From contig VXAI01000021.1 in the NCBI GenBank assembly GCA_013399305.1, forward strand, positions 4,527,874-4,591,873: a stretch of DNA of 64,000 nt. Direction: 5' to 3'. Each line of letters begins with the position of its first letter. The stretch's first letter is position 1. The stretch is from Rostratula benghalensis (taxonomy: Eukaryota > Chordata > Aves > Charadriiformes > Rostratulidae). Position numbers and translations under genes: made by a program. Under the pieces are notes generated by a model. The model saw only the letters and a program-made list of their open reading frames with translations, was not told the origin of the DNA and did not search any database. Shown one piece after another: positions 26,440 to 39,983 of the stretch.

Positions 26440-26510
26440 CCAACTACTCTTGGATGCTAAGCTGCACCTAACAGTACTACGAGGGTGGTGTTCTGATGGC
26501 TTATAGGTCC
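26440..26510 (+). repeat. Weak 5S-rRNA-like patch (possible AmnSINE/SINE3 relic)
   Basis: GGATGCTAAGCTG followed by ACAGTACTACGAGGGTG resembles the 5S rRNA internal-promoter region (GGAAGCTAAGCAG, then TTAGTACTTGGATGGGA). A few bases are missing between the two blocks. Some ancient amniote SINEs have a 5S-derived head. The match is short and degenerate and could be chance. Confidence 0.25.
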
Positions 26511-27362
26511 TTTGTGTGGGAAAGCAGTCAGTGGGTGGGCTGTGGGGATTGGTTCATACAACACAAACAGAACCATGTTGAGTCTAACGCACATTTTTAA
26601 ATACCCCACTCTCTTAAAGCAGGGAAGCTATGTAGCAGTTTATTCAGTTGGACAGTCTTCACACTTTTGAAAAAGTATCTTTTTCTCGGTAAACTGCTGA
26701 GGTCAACCTCTCACCCAGCAGTTGAACCAGAGGACGTTCAGTGCTATTCCAGCCCTTCGAAGTAGAACAAAATGCTTGGGCAAAAAAACCAAAATATCTT
26801 ATTTTCCACTGGCAATACCACACTGATTTCTTTCTAGGTTGTTCCCGATACTTTAGCCAAGAGCAATATGGGGTTAGACTCTCTATCCAGCAAAACCAGG
26901 AATGTTCCAATCCAATCACTTCCCAATTCACTCTCACAACATAAACACAGCCGTTACCCCTCCACATCAGGACTGTGCCATGGGAATTCCTGACAGGGTT
27001 AAGAAAAGTTTATTTGCTTGTAAATGAGATGGAAAATTTAGCGAAGAGCTATTGCTCCGCCATATTTCTCCATCCTGACTTCCCACTGAGTGCGTTGGAC
27101 CAGAAGAAAATGTTAAACAATAGTAGCATACAAATATTATTACTTGAAGTCTGGAAGCATAAGGACTTCAATGATATTCTCAAGACTGTTAGCCAAACTT
27201 ATGTACCCGTGAATAGAGGACTGTTGAGTGTTGCAGGCTGGATACTTGTAATATTCACTAGGCTACTGCCAAGGTCTTGTCCTTTAAGCTTGTCAGAGTT
27301 TATACTGAAAATTCTAGCCCTAGTATTTGGATTTAAGTGAATTGGTTTTGAAAGTGGCAATT

Positions 27363-27379
27363 TAAAAAAAAAAAAAAAT
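27363..27379. repeat. Short poly-A tract
   Basis: A run of A after a CAATTT sequence, low complexity only. Confidence 0.7.
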
Positions 27380-29023
27380 TAAAGTTCACAAAATAAAGGA
27401 GAAATTTTATCAATGGCACATAGCAGAAATCCCTGATCCTGAATTCTGAAGCCACCAGTCCAGAATTCAAGCCTGGTGTATAGGTCAGCCTACAGACAAC
27501 TACATTTCCCCTACTTTGGGATCCTGACAACTAAAAAAACCAATTTCAATAGGTATCATAATCTGATTTTATTGCTTCCCAGTTCCAGTATTTTTCTACC
27601 CTTGCTTTGTACTTTCACACACACATTTATTGTGGAAGCAAATGGGTGAACTCATAATACATCAAAATCCATTTGACCAAAGTTTGCAAAACTGGTCTAT
27701 AAATATATGAAATGTATCAGCATTAAAAAAAAAAATAAATGAAGAAATAGATAGAAATATCCTAGTGTAAGCAGGAGATGTAACTGTATTTCATTAGATT
27801 ATTTTCAAACTAAATTATTCCTCGATTTATGATTTATTTAAATATCAGAAATCAAGGGTGAATTAGTGAACAGTATTTTCATATACTGAATAAAGATCAT
27901 CCTCTTCAGATATAAACTGTTTCTCCTTAATGAAGATGACATTATTTTCATTCCATTCTAATAAAAATATATTTCTAATTATATTCATGTGATTTAAAAA
28001 TGCACCAAAAAAAAAAAAAGGGGTAACATTCTGGCTACTACTTTTTCAAAGCTTCTCAACTATGCTATAAGGGAAAAATAGGTAAAAATCTTCTGTGATA
28101 AGAATATCTGAGATTCTCTGGCCATCAGCTGATGGTAGTCTCAGAGAAGTCAGACTGTTCACTGCCTCTACTAGCAGGCCCAGGTGTTGTGAGACAACAG
28201 AAATGGTTAAAAGTTCACATTTTGACCGCTAACACTTTGTACACTTTGTTCTCTGAGCTCAGTAGAATATTTTTAAAGTGAAAAATTTCATGGAATATTG
28301 CACAGTGAATGCTTGCTTCCTAGCTACTAGAAACCATAGATTCATAATCATGCAATGTCCTTTGCATTTCAATGCATTTATTTTTAAACTACAGATATGA
28401 CGAGTTAATTTACCCTTCTTGCATAAGTGCTATCAAAAATAATTTTTTATTGCTGTACCAGAGTAACTTACTTCCTGCATCATGTATTTCAACTTGAATC
28501 TATAAAGTTAATTTCAAAATGTGAAGCAGGTAAATTCAAAAAGTCAAACATTTATATGCGCACAGCTGATAATTAACAAGACATTTTTCCAAAAAGGTTG
28601 CTTTGAACTATCTTGCCATCCATTGAATAACCTCAGTCTAGTTTGATATTATTTCCTGGTTCTCCCCTTTCTCCTTTATGTTTTGGTTTTTTATTTTTTT
28701 TCTGCTTTCTACTGTTTTATTCCTGTCTAATCTATGTTCTGAGATCAGTCCTGCTGCCACTTATGATAGTGGAAATATTCTGTCTTTAGCTGGACAGAAT
28801 AGTATGGTCTTGACGTAGATGTTTTCCATATTTCCATTGCACCCCGGAATAACTTCAAAAATAAAGCGTCCACAAAAGGCAAGATACAAAATTCAAATAC
28901 CTGAAGCATAGTCTATACATGCAACATAATAAAAAGTTTTTTCTTTAAAATCAAGCAAAATATTACATATCTGTAGTCTTTTAGACATATTGTCCTAAAT
29001 AAAATTATAAATATATATAAATA

Positions 29024-29536
29024 GATTCTGCGTCTCTGCTCTGGTGAGATCCCACCTGGAATACTGCATTCAGCTTTGGAGTCCTCAGCAGGAGAAGGAC
29101 ATGTACCTGTTGAAGCAAGTTCAGAGGAGGGCCACAAAGATCATTAGAGGGCTGGAGCATCTCTCCTATGGAGACAGGCTGCATGTTGGGGTTGTTGAAC
29201 CTGGAGAAGGCTCCAGTGACACCTTCCAGTACCTGAAAGGGGCCTACAAGAAAGCTGGAGAGGGACTTTTTACAAGGACATGTAGTGAATGGACAAGAGG
29301 TAATGACTTCAAATTGGAAGAGATATCAGGAAGAAATTTTTCACTATCAGGGCGGTGAGACAATGGAACCAGTTGCCCAGAGAAGTTGTGGATGCCCCAT
29401 ACGTGGAATTGTTCAAGGCCAGGATGGACAGGGCTTTGAGCAATATAGTCCAGTGGAAAGGGTCCCTCCCCATGGCAGGGGGATTGGAACAAGATGATAA
29501 ACTTTCTTTCATTCTAAGCAGTTCTATGATTCTATG
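29024..29536 (+). mobile_element. CR1 LINE 3' fragment
   Basis: Forward CR1 of about 510 bp. It encodes VRSHLEYCIQLWSPQQEKD, then [20 protein letters not shown], and ends at GCAGTTCTATGATTCTATG. The frame is broken near the middle (around 29190-29210 and again near 29330), so it is a dead copy. A short AT-rich tract (29008-29024) precedes the truncation point. Confidence 0.94.
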
Positions 29537-30484
29537 CTACTAAAAATACACACACATGCATTTCATCACATTCTCTAAAATACTGTAAGAGGCAAAACGA
29601 ATCCACTGTTAACACTGCTAACAGTCACATTTCAGTTTAATATTAAACTCCTGTATGCATTTCGCTCTATCACTCCAAATCCCTCAGGGTTAATAAGACC
29701 TCAGAAATCCAACCACTAACAGACACTAGCAAATTTAATGAGACTAGAAATGAGGTCAGACCAGCACATTTTTTAAGATCACAATACTATTTGTCAAAAA
29801 GCGGAAAAGTAAAAAACCATTTACAAAGTTGTAGCATTGTTCTGCTAGCTTTCTTAAATTTGCTCGTTACAGGTTACTGAACAACTGATTACAAGATCCT
29901 CCCACCATCCCCAGGCAGCAGTGAACCAGATTTAAGAGAGACCAGGCAATTAAGTAAGGAAGAAATTCCCAGGAAATGTGAACTGAAGTGACAAATATTG
30001 TATTTAACACAATATGGTACTTGTACTTCTAATAAATAGCTGAGAAGACAAGTCATAGTAAGATTATTAAAATATCCTTAAGGAAGTGAGTTATTTTTTA
30101 AAATCAGGTTGCTGGAAAACACCTCAGAAATGACAAGATATGCGTAATCAATCATCATCTTCTGTTATAGCCACGTTGTAAAGACAGTTTAGTGAACTCT
30201 TGCCAGGAAACACCACTGTGAAAATCGTGGTAAAATACAAGACATGCAAGGAACAGGTTAGATTTTGTGAACAGAAATATCCTTTTCACATTTACTGAAA
30301 ACAGCTGCTAGGTAGTAATTCACCATTAAAAACCTCTAACAGTGCAATAGCATGATGCACATATATCAGGCACTACAAGGCATATGAGGTCATAACATAC
30401 TAAGTGCTGTATAAACATCATTAAAATAGTAACTTGTGGAAATAGGCTAATAAGGACTTCCATTGCATTTCCCCAGCTCAGGTG

Positions 30485-30565
30485 GAGGAAGGAAAGACAG
30501 ACAGACAAAGTGGCTTGCCTAAAGCAAGATTCATCAGCAGCATAACAAGGGTTAGATCAGGAAGA
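30485..30565 (-). mobile_element. Possible MIR-type SINE core relic
   Basis: The plus strand reads AAAGTGGCTTGCCTAAAGCAAG followed by CAGCAGCATAACAAGGGTTAGA. This resembles the reverse complement of the MIR core (AAGTGACTTGCCCAAGGTCA, then a block ending in a GGGATTCGAACC-like sequence). It is short and diverged. Confidence 0.4.
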
Positions 30566-33500
30566 ATTATGAATAGTACACAAATCAGAACTAAAGCTTA
30601 AAAAAACCTTCCCACCCTTTTGAAGACATATGGGAAAACTGTTTTTTTCCCATAAGACAACAATAACATTCAATTAATCTGCTTTCTTGAGCATTAGGAT
30701 CCCTTCATCACTTCAACTTCTGCTTTTGAGTTGCATGAAGCAGTATTTCTGTTAAGGAGGACCACTTGTTTGTTTTTTTCCCCTCTTCGTTAGTACAGTG
30801 AAGGTGAATGTCCTTGGAACACTTCAACAAAGGTTCAATTTTATAGAGGAAAGATATTTTGGATATACTGAAGTCAAGAGACAGGATTTCATTCTTAATT
30901 GCCTTCCAGGTCTAACAAGAATAATTCCAACTACATTACATGATAACAACAACGATATGGCCTAGCTGCTAAAATGAGAGACTAAAGTATGAATTTTTAT
31001 TCTTGAAATATAGTTCTAAATTCAGATTGCTTGAGTCAAGGTCTCACAAGAATTTTTCACAACAGATAACTACTAGCCTTATATTGTAAATGGAAAAACA
31101 CAGGCAGAGTCTTTACTATAATTTGTCAAAGTTCTGAAAGACCTGGAAAGTAATGAAGTCAAAGATTAGACATTGCAGACTCTTAAGTTTTCCTTGTAAA
31201 TTGTACAGTTTACAACTAATACTACTTAATTTCACCTTCTTGAAGATTCCTTATAACTTGCCATCTCTTCCATGTGTGACCCAACTTGCTAACAAATCAA
31301 AAATTAAATCTTTTAAGATTCACACCAAAAACCACAGAAAGTGTGGCAAAAAAAGTTCTCTGTACAGTTCACAGGCATGGTTTGAGCCACTCCTGTGGAG
31401 CAGAATAGGAATAAGGCTCAAGTTTGTTTCAGGGTGATCTACCAATGCCACCTTTAGCATTTCAGGCTCTCTACTGCTTATACCCAGGAGACAGTGCTTG
31501 AGAGCAGCCTCAACTCCTTGAGAATGGCATCACTGCCAGGCACACAGCACTGCTCTGTGACCAAGACATGATTGTAAGATACAAGCTTGAGCTCTGTGAG
31601 ATACAGTCCTCCGAGTTCCTCCCCTCTTAAATGCAAGTTTGACCCCTTCTTATCTTGCTTGTCATAAGAACCTACCAAGTTATCATGATAATCCTGTAAT
31701 TCTCTGCTGTGTCTTACTCCATGTTTCTTTTTCTTTCCTAGCCATACAAATGGTAGGAGAGGTTCATTCCACATATCCTTCCCCATAGCTACTACACTGC
31801 CTTCAGAAAGAGTAAACTTGCAGTTCAGACTTAGTATCCTTTGACTCACATAGACAATACAGAAACCTAGAACCTGGCTATGACCAGCTACCCACAGCTG
31901 AAACGTTATTATAACAAAACATGATTGCACAACAACTCAATCAAATGTGTTATTTAACACTCATGGTAGGTATTAGGAATACAGCTATATATCCCAAACT
32001 TCCGTGAATTTATCTACCTTACTTAGAAGGCATCATGAAGCAGACAAATATCCAACTGCAGAAAAAACACTCAGTAGACTAAAATAAATCAAATTATTTG
32101 TATCAATTAATGCATCACTCACAATGTTAGATTTACAAACACAGAAGACAACTCCCCCATGCAAGATAAAACACAGATGACATAACTAGCAAGACTGTCT
32201 TCTGAAAACAGAGCACAGACATCCAACAAAAGTGGTAGGATATGTATAAACCTGATCAGCATCTCATCCAAAATATGCTGTAGAAAAACTAGTATGATCA
32301 AGGACTGAATGAAAGTAAACAGAACTGACCGCAAACAACAGAAGAATTCTTCAAAAAGGCATTTGTAGTACCAAGGAAAATGTGCAGTGAAGCACAAGCT
32401 GTGGAGTCAAAGCCATAAAACAATAGCTAGAAGAGCTAGTTACAGGATGTAACGTTAACAGAATTTGATGTCACAATAAAAATTTAAAGCAATAGTTGTG
32501 AAGATACATTCAGAAATCATCATCTATATCTGGCAGATAAGGTAACCTAAAAACCAGGCATGTTCTGTCACTGTTATTTCAAATATATTAATTTGAGGAT
32601 TCTTTCTGAAAAGGATACCAAGTCCCAAACAGAAGATATTCAATGGGCAGATGGAGATGGCTATTTCTCTAATACCCAAAAAAAGAAGCATCTTTTCTAT
32701 ATAATCCCACATTTCAAAATTATGCATTCTGAAAATAATCAACAAAAATTCTATTATAAAGGCTATAGCAGCATTAGCTTGACCTCTTTACAGTGCTACA
32801 TACTATAAAAGATGCTGCTGACCCTGACAAGAGGGATTCAGGATAAGTTCTTAACTGTCTTTAAGGATGAAAGATGGTGTTTGATCATTTAAAGTCCCCA
32901 GCTAACAGCAAGCCACAAATTTGAAATACCAACTTTAATGAAAGAAGGTCTAGTGAGGCCAGTTGAACAGATTGTTTTAAATTCATCAATTTGTTCGCAT
33001 TTTAAAGTAACCATAACTTCATAATTATTATAATGGACAAACTCAAATTTCCTTCAGGTTAAAAGCCAAAATTCTTTTGTGACTTCTACAGTCCAACATA
33101 AAGTATTTTACAGCGTAGCTCTGGGAAGTAATATAATATGTTTCTACAGCATGTTATACAACTGAATATAAAGACATAGTGATAAAGCTATCAGAATGAA
33201 AAAGTTAGGAAAAAATCTTGCATTCTGGCAGACTTGCACACCCCAAAAATGCATAAAGCACGAGTGAAATGTAATTATTTTTACAGCCTGTGAGTTAAAC
33301 TGCTGACTTATGCTTTCACATCCCGAATATAGGAACAGAGATATTTTACCCAGGGACTCAAAGAAAAAAAAAAAATTCTGTGGAGTTCATATTCCTCATG
33401 AATGCCACCAAATGATGGCAAATCAATAGTTGCTACATTACTAACATCATCCTTTGGATCCAGTCAACTAGCATATTTGAAAACCCTTCCCAGAAGGACC

Positions 33501-35231
33501 ATAGGGATACACAAATCTGTTTTAACTGCCACCATCAAAACTCCCACAAACAACATGGCTCTCAGTTTGACTACAGGTGGGATATAAATCACTAAAATCA
33601 GAAATATTTCATAGTAAGGTGAGCTCCTTTTATGGAGTTATAAAATTCTTTACTGAATTGTTACAGGGTAACTGATTGAAAAGTAAAGAACACAAGGTCA
33701 TTAAATTAGGCACCATTAGTGCATTGAGCTATGCAATAACTGCATTTATTCCTTGTCACCAGAAGGTAACTTTATTGCAATATTGGCAGAACACCTTCCT
33801 TTCTTCTAGAGTACTCAATTCATACAGATTTTTGAAAAAGGAGGTTTTTCAAAAAATATTTTCAATTCCCCAGCAAGCATTCCATTCTTGAAAGGTTTAA
33901 AATTCATAAGCCAAGCAAGCACACTGAACTTTGAAGTCTGAAAATATTCAGCTTTAGCTCTAGTATTACAGGTAACATAATTTGTCTTTTTTCCTGTAGA
34001 GTTTCTTACAGTGTTTATCTGAATGCTTTAAAGACAAAACATACAGGTTCTTGACACAATCCAAATAAAACTGATTATAGGACATACAGGATTCAAGTTA
34101 GCAGGGCAAGATGTATGCACAGTAAGAAGCCTGTAAAATACAAAAAGGAAATACAAATGTTGTTTTCTATTTTGCATGGAGTTCTTGTCAGACAGAAAGT
34201 TTAGTGTGCAGACATGTGGGAAAAGCAAGAGATACAGATCAAGCCCTTGATTATCAGCAGCAGAAACTGTAAGAAACCATGAAATAGAAAGAAGTCAGCA
34301 CTTACAGAAGTCTAAAAAGCATAAGGACATATACAACCACAGATTAGACAAAGCATTGAAAACATTTGTACTTAAAAATTAATTTATGATTAATTTTGAA
34401 CTGGAGCACAGTGTTGTGCATGCTTACAAATGGATTGCTCACTCCTAAAGAGTCAAATGCTATTAAAAATGAAAAGTAAGGCTGTGAGGACAGGCACTAA
34501 TAATAGAAGTGGTAACTAGGTGCAGAGACCACGCAGATATGAAATAGAAAAGCAACAAGAACTGATAAAGAATAGATCAGAATGAGATAAAAGGGAATAA
34601 CCTTTATTCAGGTTAATTTACAGAAGTCACATCCCTAAGAATCACTCAAGAGATTCATATCTAAGAAAAACGGTAGCTAACCAAACAGGACATGGTTCAA
34701 TGAACTCACATGCAAGCAAACGACTTGCTGCCCAAAATTTAGTGAAAACCAGAAATTAATTTGAACTTAAGGCCAGATGAACATCTATACCTACAGATTC
34801 CCATCACCCTACAAGGGACAAGAGTTAAATAAAAATGAACATACCTGTGCAATTTTGTCCAAGGTTCACTTTTTATGACTGGGTAACATAATTTTCCTCC
34901 CTTCAACTCTGAGGATTAAATTGCCCAGTATTTGTGAAATTTTAGAGACACTCTAGATACAGAAAACCAATATCTGGGTCCATTCTTTTCCTGACAGCCC
35001 TATCTGGGGTTCTATTTCTTAATAAAGAGCATCTGAACACAATATTAAACATATTAAAAGGCTCTTCACATATCTTATACCTTAAACACGGTGTTCTCAA
35101 AATACCTTCTCTCAGCTGCACAAAGGCTACATGAAGCTCTAGAAGTACAATCTGATGTGAATAGTCCTTAGAATAATTTAGTTCCTGAACAGGTAGAAAT
35201 GTGTCTTAATTTATGCAGATTTACGTATCTC

Positions 35232-35757
35232 TTGGCTAAACAACTCCAACTCTCTCAGTCTGTGTGGCTGAGTGATACTTCAACCCCCGATCATCTTTGT
35301 GATCATCTGGATCTGCTCTAACAGATTCACGTCTGTCTTGTCCCAAGGACTTCAAAGCTGGATGCAGTACTCCAGGTGATCACCAATGCAGAGCAGAGCA
35401 GAGCAACAGAAACACCTGCTTTGACCCACTGGCCATGTGTCTTTTGATGCAGCCCAGGATACTATTGGGTTTACAGGCTGCAAGCACACCTTGCTGGCTC
35501 CTATTCAGTTTTTCATTTACCGATCCCCCAAAGTCCTACTCTGCAGGGCTGCTCTCAACCCACTCATCCCCCAGACTGTATTCACGTTCGGGATTGCCCT
35601 GACCCAGGTGCAGGACCTTGCACTTGACTTTGTTGCACTTGCCTTTGCACAGGCCCTCCTCTAGCCTGTCAAAGTCCCTCTGGACAGCAATTCATGCACA
35701 ATTCCCCGCAGTCTGCAACAAGATGGTATTCCAGTTTGTATCATCTGCTGAGAAAAT
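35232..35757 (-). mobile_element. Internal CR1 LINE fragment lacking its 3' end
   Basis: The reverse complement of CR1 internal sequence. It starts in the CTAAACAACTCCAACTCTCT block and passes through AAAGCTGGATGCAGTACTCC, TGGCCATGTGTCTTTTGATG, CCAGGTGCAGGACCTTGCAC and GTCAAAGTCCCTCTGGACAG to a TATCATCTGCTGA-like block. The usual 3' terminal repeat is missing at the low-coordinate side. The copy is either old and decayed or cut by a later rearrangement. Confidence 0.85.
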
Positions 35758-36956
35758 AAAGCTTTGTGTTCTCTCTCACTGTGAATTTGTTAAATCCTTC
35801 ATTATTTTCCTTGGATTTTGAACCTATTCAATAAATTCTTCTTTTACTGCAAGTCCTCCTTCTTTAACATCCCCTGCCCCCCCTCCTCCCACTGTCCAAG
35901 TGATCCCTCTGGGTCTAAGGGGATAATTTAATCTGTCTTTATGCATAGTCAGACAAGGAAACAGAGACATAGAACAGTATTTCTTTCTCATAACCAAGAC
36001 AAAGCAACCTGAAATTTTCATACTGTGAAATTCAGTGTCTCCTCTACTTTAGCTCTCTACACCTTAAACTACTGTTAACTCAAAGGTCATCATGACACGG
36101 CCTCGCAATAGGTCTGTTGCTTTTTTTTTGATGTGTCACCTCCATGGAAGCTTCTGACACAGACCCTTGTTTGCTGCATGTTAAAGAAGAACATTTTTCA
36201 GCACCTTCAGAAAAGGTTTCAAATTGGAACTTAAAGAATACACTGGGTTTTTTTTATGTAGGACACTGGAAAATACCAACTCCTGGGTTTTGTTTGCTTT
36301 TTTTTTAACGATTCTATTTATTTCAGTAAACTTGAGTTCGGAGCAAGATGACTGCAATTCTCCTTGGACTTAAAAGACATACTTTTCTTACAGTAACCAT
36401 GTTCTTGCTTCCATTGTAAAGTTGTGCCTATAACAGGATTCTTTCTTAAGACCTTTTATGAATCTCCTTCCTTCAGTAACTTCCATCGTATCTTACATAG
36501 TGTACAGATCAGATGTAGTCAGTATAGCTTGTACAGTAAATTTCACCAGAAAAAGCATCCATGCACAGTGAACAGATCTCCAGCTACCACATTGCCTACC
36601 ATGCAGATATACAAAAATAGCACTGCAAGAAAAAAAAAAAAGGCAAATGAAAAATAGGCTAAAAATCTCCAAAAGGAGTCCTGAAAGAAATTCAGATTTC
36701 TTAAGAGCTAATAGATAGTCTAACGCTGATATTCTTAATGACAAGGAGCGTGCTAATCTTAATTTATATAACAGGACACCTAAGCAGACCGTCTAGAAAA
36801 GTTACTAGAATGCCTGAAGATACATAGCACATTTTAAAGAGCAATGCAAGACTATAATTATGCATGGCATGACCTCATTCATATTGTTCTTTCATAGTAC
36901 TCAGATATTTAGTTCAACAAAAAAAGGAAGAAAGTAACAAAAGGAGGAAGGACTGT

Positions 36957-37200
36957 CTTTTGGTTAAGAATTGGGAGACAGGAAACCTGGCTTCTATTTT
37001 TGGCTCTGCTACAGAAGGTCCTTATGGCAAACTTTTCCAGCTTTGGGGTATCAAACCAAGGAAGTGATTTTGAGAGATGAAATTGTACAAAGGACCTGAA
37101 CACAAGTACCTAGATTTGAAAGCCTTGTCTGCTTTCTCTGCCTGTCTCCTTTATCTAAAGCAGTGATAAAAATTCTCATGTATCCTAATAATTATGTAAA
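36957..37200 (+). mobile_element. Probable MIR-type SINE relic
   Basis: TGGTTAAGAATTGGGAGACA, then CCTGGCTTCTATTTTTGGCT and CTGCTACAGAAGGTCC, follow the MIR order (GGTTAAGAGC..., CCTGGGTTCGAATCCTGGCT, CTGCCACTTACTAGC). A later CTCTGCCTGTCTCCTTTATC block resembles the MIR CTCTGTGCCTCAGTTTCCTC segment, with about 80 extra bases between. Diverged, as expected for an ancient SINE in a bird. Confidence 0.5.
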
Positions 37201-39983
37201 CTTCTGCTAGAAAGAAATATAGTAATAGTATTAAAATTAGGAAAAAGAAACTAAATATAGAGACCTATTAGGGTTATCTTCTTGGTCCTCATACTCAAAC
37301 TATTCATCTTTTATATGCAAACAAAAAAACCCTTTAGAACAACCAGCATTGTCTTTTGTTCTATGTGAGTTGAAATTATAACCAAAAATAACTGATGAGA
37401 AGCTGTAAGGATGTTTAGACAAAGTTTATTAAACAGTCCAGCAATATTGCACTTCTGAAAATCACGAAGACAAATTCTCTCTGCCCCCACTCCTACTTCA
37501 TTTTCAATAGTATCTCCAAGGTAGATACTCTTGATACCAAGCCCAAATTTTGACGTATTGTAGCAAGATAAAGGCTTTTTTTCACTTTTGGGGTAGGGTG
37601 TTTTTTTTGGTTGGGTGGTTTGGTTTTGTTTTGGGTTTCTTTTGATGGTGGTAGTGGGTTTTTATCTTATTTCCATACAAGACCTTTATCTATTTCTTTT
37701 TTAAAGATACAGCTAATATTATATTTCTCACAACTGCAACACTCAACATGTAAAGCAAGAAGCAAGAACAATATTCTATTTAACTTTTTTTTGTTCTGAG
37801 TACTCTATCTTTAGCTGAATAACTTCAGATTCAGCACTCCAAATTTAAATTTAGTTTACTATCCAATATGGAAAGTACAAGAAACCATGATTACAATGAA
37901 AGAAGAAAAACCACCACCAAAACTTCTGTAAATTACAATCTTAACTTAAAGAAAACAAAAAGGCCAGTGATCTATATTACACAGGAAGCAGGGCAGGAAC
38001 AGAAGAGAAAGGCTGCTTCTTTTACATTGGCTTTCACACCTGGAGAAACTCACCAGCAATATGGAAAAACAATGCCAATAGAAAGATGCGAGGAAAGGAT
38101 TAGAAAATTTTGCAACAGCTATACCAAAAAACTCTAGGGAAGAATGGGGATATATGCATCTCTGAGGAATATATATATACACTTCACATGTTATAGTGAA
38201 CTGACCATCACTGAGGGCAAGAGATTAATTTTTTTTTGTGGTCCTGTAAAGTGATTTGTGTAGCACTACTGACAGTTTTGGGGGAGTAACTAGATCAATT
38301 CTTTGTAAGTGTCCTATTTCCTCCAAAGAGACAAAGCTATCACTAACTGCAAGTTCCTAAATCACTGAAACAGAAAATAAAGTTTCTGTAACATTAACTT
38401 GTTGGGTTTTTTTTTTTTTTCAGGATACCGTATAATTTTAAATGCTATATCCATAGCAGTCTAGATGTCAGTTAAAGGAAGTAGGTCTGACCACTAGGGT
38501 AGTGACTCAATACTCTAGTGACTTTTCAATACAAACTGTGATTTATCACAAAATCTGAGGAGAGAGAAGATCAGAAACAACTCACACAAGGGCATACTGC
38601 TTTTGGTTCTGCTTGCAGGTAGTTTTCTACCACAATAAGAGGCTCCACCAGCCCATTTTGCAACCTAAGTTCTTGGCATAGAATTGGCTTTAACAACTTC
38701 TTTGACTTGTTGATCCAGGATTCAGCTTCTGGAATCCATTAGTTACCACCAAGCAATTAACCTGGATGTCTAGTACCTTATCTGACCATCAGGTTAGCCT
38801 GAGCATTTCTGTAGTGAAGTCATTAGTTTGTCTTCACTACAGTGTGCATCTGAAGTCATATTCCACGCCTCCATCCCATGGAAGAAAATTAGTGAGACAG
38901 GACTCCTCATTGCTGTTTATACAAGTCCACACCATGTTTGGTTATTCAGAACTTCTACGACTCACTGATTTCCAAAGCAAGTTTTGGCTAAAATCTAATG
39001 AACAGTACCAGTTACACTGGCACCTGGGACCCCCAAACTATGCTCCTTCATATAACGTTTCTTCCAGAAAATTATATACTCTTATGGTCTTACTGTGACC
39101 GTGAGTTAATGGCATTACCAGTATCTGCTGGAAGATGAGGGTAGGGAAAGGTAGACAAATATCAAATTCAGGTGAAGAAAAGTATCACATTTTGAGACTG
39201 CATATCAGCAGCCAGTTGATGACAAAAACTTACAATCTGACCTGAAGAAAGAAGACCAAGAGAAAGATTGAAATTGTAATCCTTTTTATTTCTGATTTTT
39301 ATTCCTGCATTCAGCAGCCCCTGCTCTCTTCCTTCCCACCCCCAAAATGTCAATTGTGCCACCTGTCAAGACTTAGTGCAATGAAAATGCAGAAGGTTAT
39401 TGTATTCATTTTTTTCTTTTCATGGAATTTCCATTATGCTAGTGAAAGTGAAACTGTACTATATAGATGCAGCTACTAGATGCCAACCAACAGCCAGAGT
39501 TTAAAAACCTGTTGATTAGTAGAGTCAACAATCTCTCCAATCCCACCAGGGCACCACAGACTGCAGAGATAATACTACAACAATTGTATCGTTACATAGC
39601 TACACCTAAAGAAAGTCAAACATGATAAAGAAATTGATATTTATAGTTTTCAGCAGTCTTCACAGAGTGCAGAGTTCCAGGGATTACCATCATGCCAAAA
39701 AAATGGTGTCGTATATACACACAGTCAACATCTCTACTGCAAACATATTCATTTAGTGTATTCACTGTCACAGTTTACCAGACTACAAAGTATCCAAATT
39801 TGCAAATGTCATGAGAAATGCAACCCAGATTTCCACATTCATTCTCAACACCTTGTATGAACGTTACCTAAAATTGAGTTTAAAAATGAGTTTTTAGCAT
39901 TTTTGGATCCTCACAGGAAAGTGGAGCGGCAGCCTAAGAGGCAATTAATCACTCAAGTCTGGATGACAAAGCGTACCACTTAC

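Larger units (their letters stand above)
10279..39983 (-). other. INSC: INSC long intron of about 29.7 kb
   Basis: Bounded by the GTAAGT donor at 39983 and the TTCTAG acceptor at 10279. It holds most of the CR1 copies listed separately. The sub-stretches 10279-13434, 15461-17404, 17723-24675, 25832-29023, 29537-35231 and 35758-39983 contain no exon I can support. Apart from the simple repeats, MIR-like relics and 5S-like patch listed elsewhere, I see nothing classifiable in them. One undetermined base lies at 11689. Regulatory elements are plausible in an intron this size but cannot be recognised from one sequence. Confidence 0.8.

Noticed and set aside
35930..36000. ACAAGGAAACAGAGACATAG as a MIR core
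   Set aside because: It recalls the MIR GAGGAAACTGAGGC block, but the neighbouring blocks are absent.
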